Shown here in pieces: positions 61,282 to 64,000 of a stretch of DNA of 64,000 nucleotides. The translations under genes and the position numbers were made by a program. The first letter of the stretch is position 1. Every line of letters begins with the position of its first letter. The notes beneath the pieces are model-generated. The model saw nothing but the letters and a program-made list of their open reading frames with translations, was not told the origin of the DNA and did not search any database. Origin of the DNA: Flaccisagitta enflata (taxonomy: Eukaryota > Chaetognatha > Sagittoidea > Aphragmophora); NCBI GenBank assembly GCA_965153355.1, contig OZ231126.1, positions 60,822,001 through 60,886,000 on the forward strand. Reading direction: 5' to 3'.

Positions 61282-63643
61282 CGGGACTCGACGTTGGCTT
61301 CGGCACAGGAGCCCGGATCAGCCCTTTTCCTGGCTCACTTATCAAGATGTCTATCAACGGGCAAAGAATTTCGGATCAGGTATAAATTGATTTTTATGCC
61401 GCGCGTGTTTTTGCCGTCTCTCATAGGAGTGCTTTAGACAGACAAATCCCACAGTTCGTTGTTCATGAAAATCAATCGTTGATTCTAATTCTTGATTACT
61501 TTGACAGGACTGACGAAAAAGGGCATGAATCCTCGGACCAAGCCATATTTGGGGATATACGCCCAAAATTCGCCGCAGTGGATGATCGCCGCCGAAGGGG
61601 CGTGGTTCAATTCGCTGGTGGTGATTCCACTCTACGACACTCTCGGCCCGGAAGCTTGTTCCTTTATCGTCAATCAAGCTTCTATCTGTACGGTTTTGTG
61701 CGATACGGCTGAGAGAGCCAAACACGTCATCGCCATCGCTAAAAATTCAGCGGCGGAGAGTCAAAAGTCGCCGTTGTCTAGGGTCATCATGATCGAGCCT
61801 CTTGGCGAAGAATTGATCACCGAGGCTAAAGAAGCGGGAGTTGAAATTTGCTCCTTTGAAGAGGTAAGATCTTTATTGGAAATCCGCGATTACCGCTCTG
61901 TCGGAGATTCAAGGATTACACCTGTCCGACCGATCTTGGCTCGGATCAATTAGGGAGATTAATCGGGGATTACCGATTACAGATTCGGACGGAATATAAG
62001 ATGTTACATGTCACTTTTTAGTCGCGGACACGCGACTCTACACCTTGCCGTGTCGGTAGGTCCTTCACATTTTTGAATCCAGAGCAGTTTTCGCACCGCC
62101 CCTGCCAAACCGTCCGCGACTGGATTGCCGTGTATCCGGCCTTGTTTACAGGTCAAACTAATATTGGTAGAGGCTTGAAATTTAATATGTAAAGTCACTG
62201 GGAGAATAATTTTGGGGCCATCAGAGGGATTTTTTAATTTTCGCCAGGGGTGTATAAAGTTGAGCGGCTTTTGATTTTATTCCCCCCCCTGCCTTTGATT
62301 ATCTTCCCCACGACGCATCGCGTCGCGTTACAAAATCAATGATTTTCTTCCCCACAAAGCAATAAAACAGTATGTTATAAGTTTAAATAGTGTTAAAATG
62401 TGTTGTAGTAATCAGATACTACCATTTAGAACTACCAAAAGTGTTAAATCTTCAAAAATTTTCTTTTTTCTTCTTTTCTAGCTTTTGATTTTTTTCCCTA
62501 CCTCCAAACCTTTTGATTTTATTCACCCCCCCACCGGGGGGGGGAATACTCAACTATATACAGGCCTGATTTTCGCCCCTGAGCGGAGATATGGGGGTGG
62601 CGTGGGGCAACCCTTGAGGATTGAAATATCTTTGTATTTTTTTTTTTTTTTTTTGAAATTTTTGATGTTTTCAATTGCATATGTTGTATCGAGCTTAAGT
62701 GGACATGAAAAACCAAAAATGATTGTAAAAATCTGATTTGCAGTATTTTCAATAATGGAAAAATGTTTTGTTTCAACATTAAAATGTGTATAATTTTGTT
62801 TATTCTGAGAAATATGGATTGGTTTTTGGATTTTTTTAAATTGGATAAACTATATTTACCTAGTACTACAAAAAAAAAAAAGAAAGAAAACAAATCAAAA
62901 AAAAATTTTGTGACCCACCCGTCTTTATATCTCGGCTATGGGGCAAAAATTAAAAAATCCCTCTGATGACCCCAAAAGTATCCCTCTAATGACTTTACAT
63001 ACCAAATTTCAAGTCTCTACCATTATTGGTTTGGCCTGTAGGGTAGGGTGGGTTAGAAAGTGACATATAACCGTCCGAATCTGTACGTCTGACGGCTCTC
63101 TGTGATTCGCCTCGATTCTCATTGAATCTTGTGTTTGCTCTCTGGCATCTTTCTTTCTTTCGTTCTTTCGTTCGTTCGTCCTTTCTCTCGTTCTTTCCCT
63201 CTTTATATCTTCTTTCCCGCTTTCTCTTTCTTTCCCTTTCTCTTTTTTTCTCTTTCTTTCTCTTTCTTTCTCTTTTTTTCTCTCTTTTCTCTTTCTTTCT
63301 CTCTTTCTTTCTCTCTTTCTTTCTCTCTTTCTCTCTTTCTTTCTCTCTTTCTTTCTCTCTTTCTTTCTCTATTTTTCCTTCTTTCTCTATTTTTCCTTTT
63401 TTCTCCATTTTTCCTTCTTTCTCTATTTTTCCTTCTTTCTCTCTGTCTTTTGCTCTCTTATAAGACTGTCTGTCGAAGATCCTTCTTAGATCTCCTCAAA
63501 AACCATAACACTTTTCTTCATTTTCCCTGTCTTCGCTCTAGATTCTCAGCCTCGGAGCTTTGCATCCAGCGAGGGAGTGCTATCCTAAATCAACCGATCT
63601 TGCCGTCGTGTGCTACACCAGTGGAACGACTGGTAACCCAAAG
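61282..63643 (+). CDS. Long-chain acyl-CoA synthetase (ACSL-like), partial
   Basis: Exons 61282-61379, 61508-61863 and 63542-63643 join in phases 1 and 0. Readable segments match animal ACSL: DQPFSWLTYQDVYQRAKNFG, YLGIYAQNSPQWMIAAEGAW, VVIPLYDTLGPEACSFIVNQ, VLCDTAERAKHVIA, then DLAVVCYTSGTTGNPK, which is the AMP-binding P-loop. ACSL enzymes activate fatty acids with ATP and CoA at ER, mitochondrial or peroxisomal membranes. The N-terminal exons are not found upstream (only repeats). The gene continues past the last donor (AAG/GTTAGT) and out of the window, so the catalytic C-terminal half is missing here. The 1.7-kb intron contains a dispersed element and a fold-back element. Confidence 0.92.
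62010..62150. mobile_element. Complete GTCGCG palindrome element in an ACSL-like intron
   Basis: TTTTTAGTCGCGGACACGCG, ACTCTACACC, then CCGTCCGCGACTGGATTGCC, GTGTATCCGGCCTTGTT. About 130 bp with almost no tetranucleotide tract. Confidence 0.7.
62150..63045. mobile_element. Fold-back element in an ACSL-like intron
   Basis: CAAACTAATATTGGTAGAGG, CTTGAAATTT...GTAAAGTCA and ATCAGAGGGATTTTTTAATT at 62,153-62,250 recur inverted at 62,945-63,040. Spacer ~690 bp with poly-C/T sequence. Confidence 0.75.
63150..63450. repeat. (TTTC)n-rich microsatellite
   Basis: Degenerate CTTT/CTCT tract; frames are open but not coding. Confidence 0.9.
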
Positions 63644-63714
63644 GTTAGTTCATTTGGTGGATTCCTGTTTTTATGTATACAACTAGGGACTAGGTTTGTC
63701 GGGATTCTTTGAAC

Positions 63715-63990
63715 TTATTAGTCGCGTGCACGCGACTCTACACCCCACTTTGTCCGTCCGTCCGTCCGTCTGTTGGTCCGTCACACTTTTACTTTTTTTA
63801 TCAATTTTATTTCTGTAAGTCATTTAAAGTCATTTAAGATTATGCTGAGTCATTCTAAGTCATTCTAAGTCATTCTAAGTCATTCTAAGTCATTCTAAGT
63901 CATTCTAAGTCATTCTAAGTCATTCTAAGTCATTCTAAGTCATTCTGTAAGTCCCGCACGCGACTTATAGGTGTTGGCCTTGTTAGGTTA
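63715..63990. mobile_element. GTCGCG element carrying a 10-bp minisatellite
   Basis: TTAGTCGCGTGCACGCGACT, CTACACCCC, (GTCC)n, then about eleven units of CATTCTAAGT, then GTCCCGCACGCGACTTATAG, GTGTTGGCCTTGTT. Same order of parts as 12,913-14,052 but inverted and with a different internal minisatellite. Confidence 0.8.
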
Positions 63991-64000
63991 GTACGTCCTC

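Overview
The window is nuclear DNA from an invertebrate animal. Three conserved animal genes can be read across GT-AG introns: a RasGAP-1 (RASA1-like) protein on the minus strand (905-9,677), the first exon of a KMT5A/SETD8-like SET protein on the minus strand (14,796-15,010), and an ACSL-type long-chain acyl-CoA synthetase on the plus strand (61,282-63,643, running off the right end). Simple repeats, minisatellites and fold-back elements are dense throughout. The sequence alone does not identify the species.

Layout. 1-9,700: RASA1-like gene (N-SH2, SH3, C-SH2, PH, C2; the RasGAP catalytic domain is not in the window) with a small unrelated plus-strand gene just beyond its last visible exon. 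9,700-20,850: gene-poor and repeat-rich (12-bp minisatellite, telomere-like GGGTTA arrays, TA/TC/GAAA microsatellites), with only the orphan KMT5A-like exon. 20,970-44,550: a compact run of plus-strand, mostly two- or three-exon genes of no family I can name, plus one KDZ-like transposase locus (23,884-27,948). 44,760-57,892: one large plus-strand gene, reconstructed here as 21 exons and 1,375 codons. 57,900-61,280: repeats. 61,280-64,000: the ACSL-like gene.

The plus-strand run is the novel part. All of its genes point the same way, and many are paralogous by short modules. Six copies of a small domain (here the PW domain: PW, four residues, then an aromatic or hydrophobic strand, in four cases followed by K-x-hydrophobic-hydrophobic near the C terminus) lie at the ends of five genes. 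Two genes carry variant MYND zinc fingers, one of them with six in tandem, and share an intron at the same place and phase. Two genes share a PMxQFRxW motif. Several have acidic or Ser-rich linkers and basic patches that suggest nuclear proteins. A KDZ-like transposase sits inside the run; it shares a coding segment with the neighbouring PW-domain gene, and a decayed copy of its C-terminal part supplies that neighbour's stop codon. I read this as a lineage-specific, fast-evolving gene island that may have grown by transposition and local duplication. That is inference.

Mobile DNA. A dispersed element with the palindromic end GTCGCGTGCACGCGAC, a (GACC)n-type tract and a second end (CAAGGCCGGATACACGG or CAAGGCCAACACCTATAAG) is present in a dozen or more copies. 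Its architecture resembles Pearl/HINE (Helentron-derived) elements. At least seven long inverted-repeat (fold-back) elements are also present.
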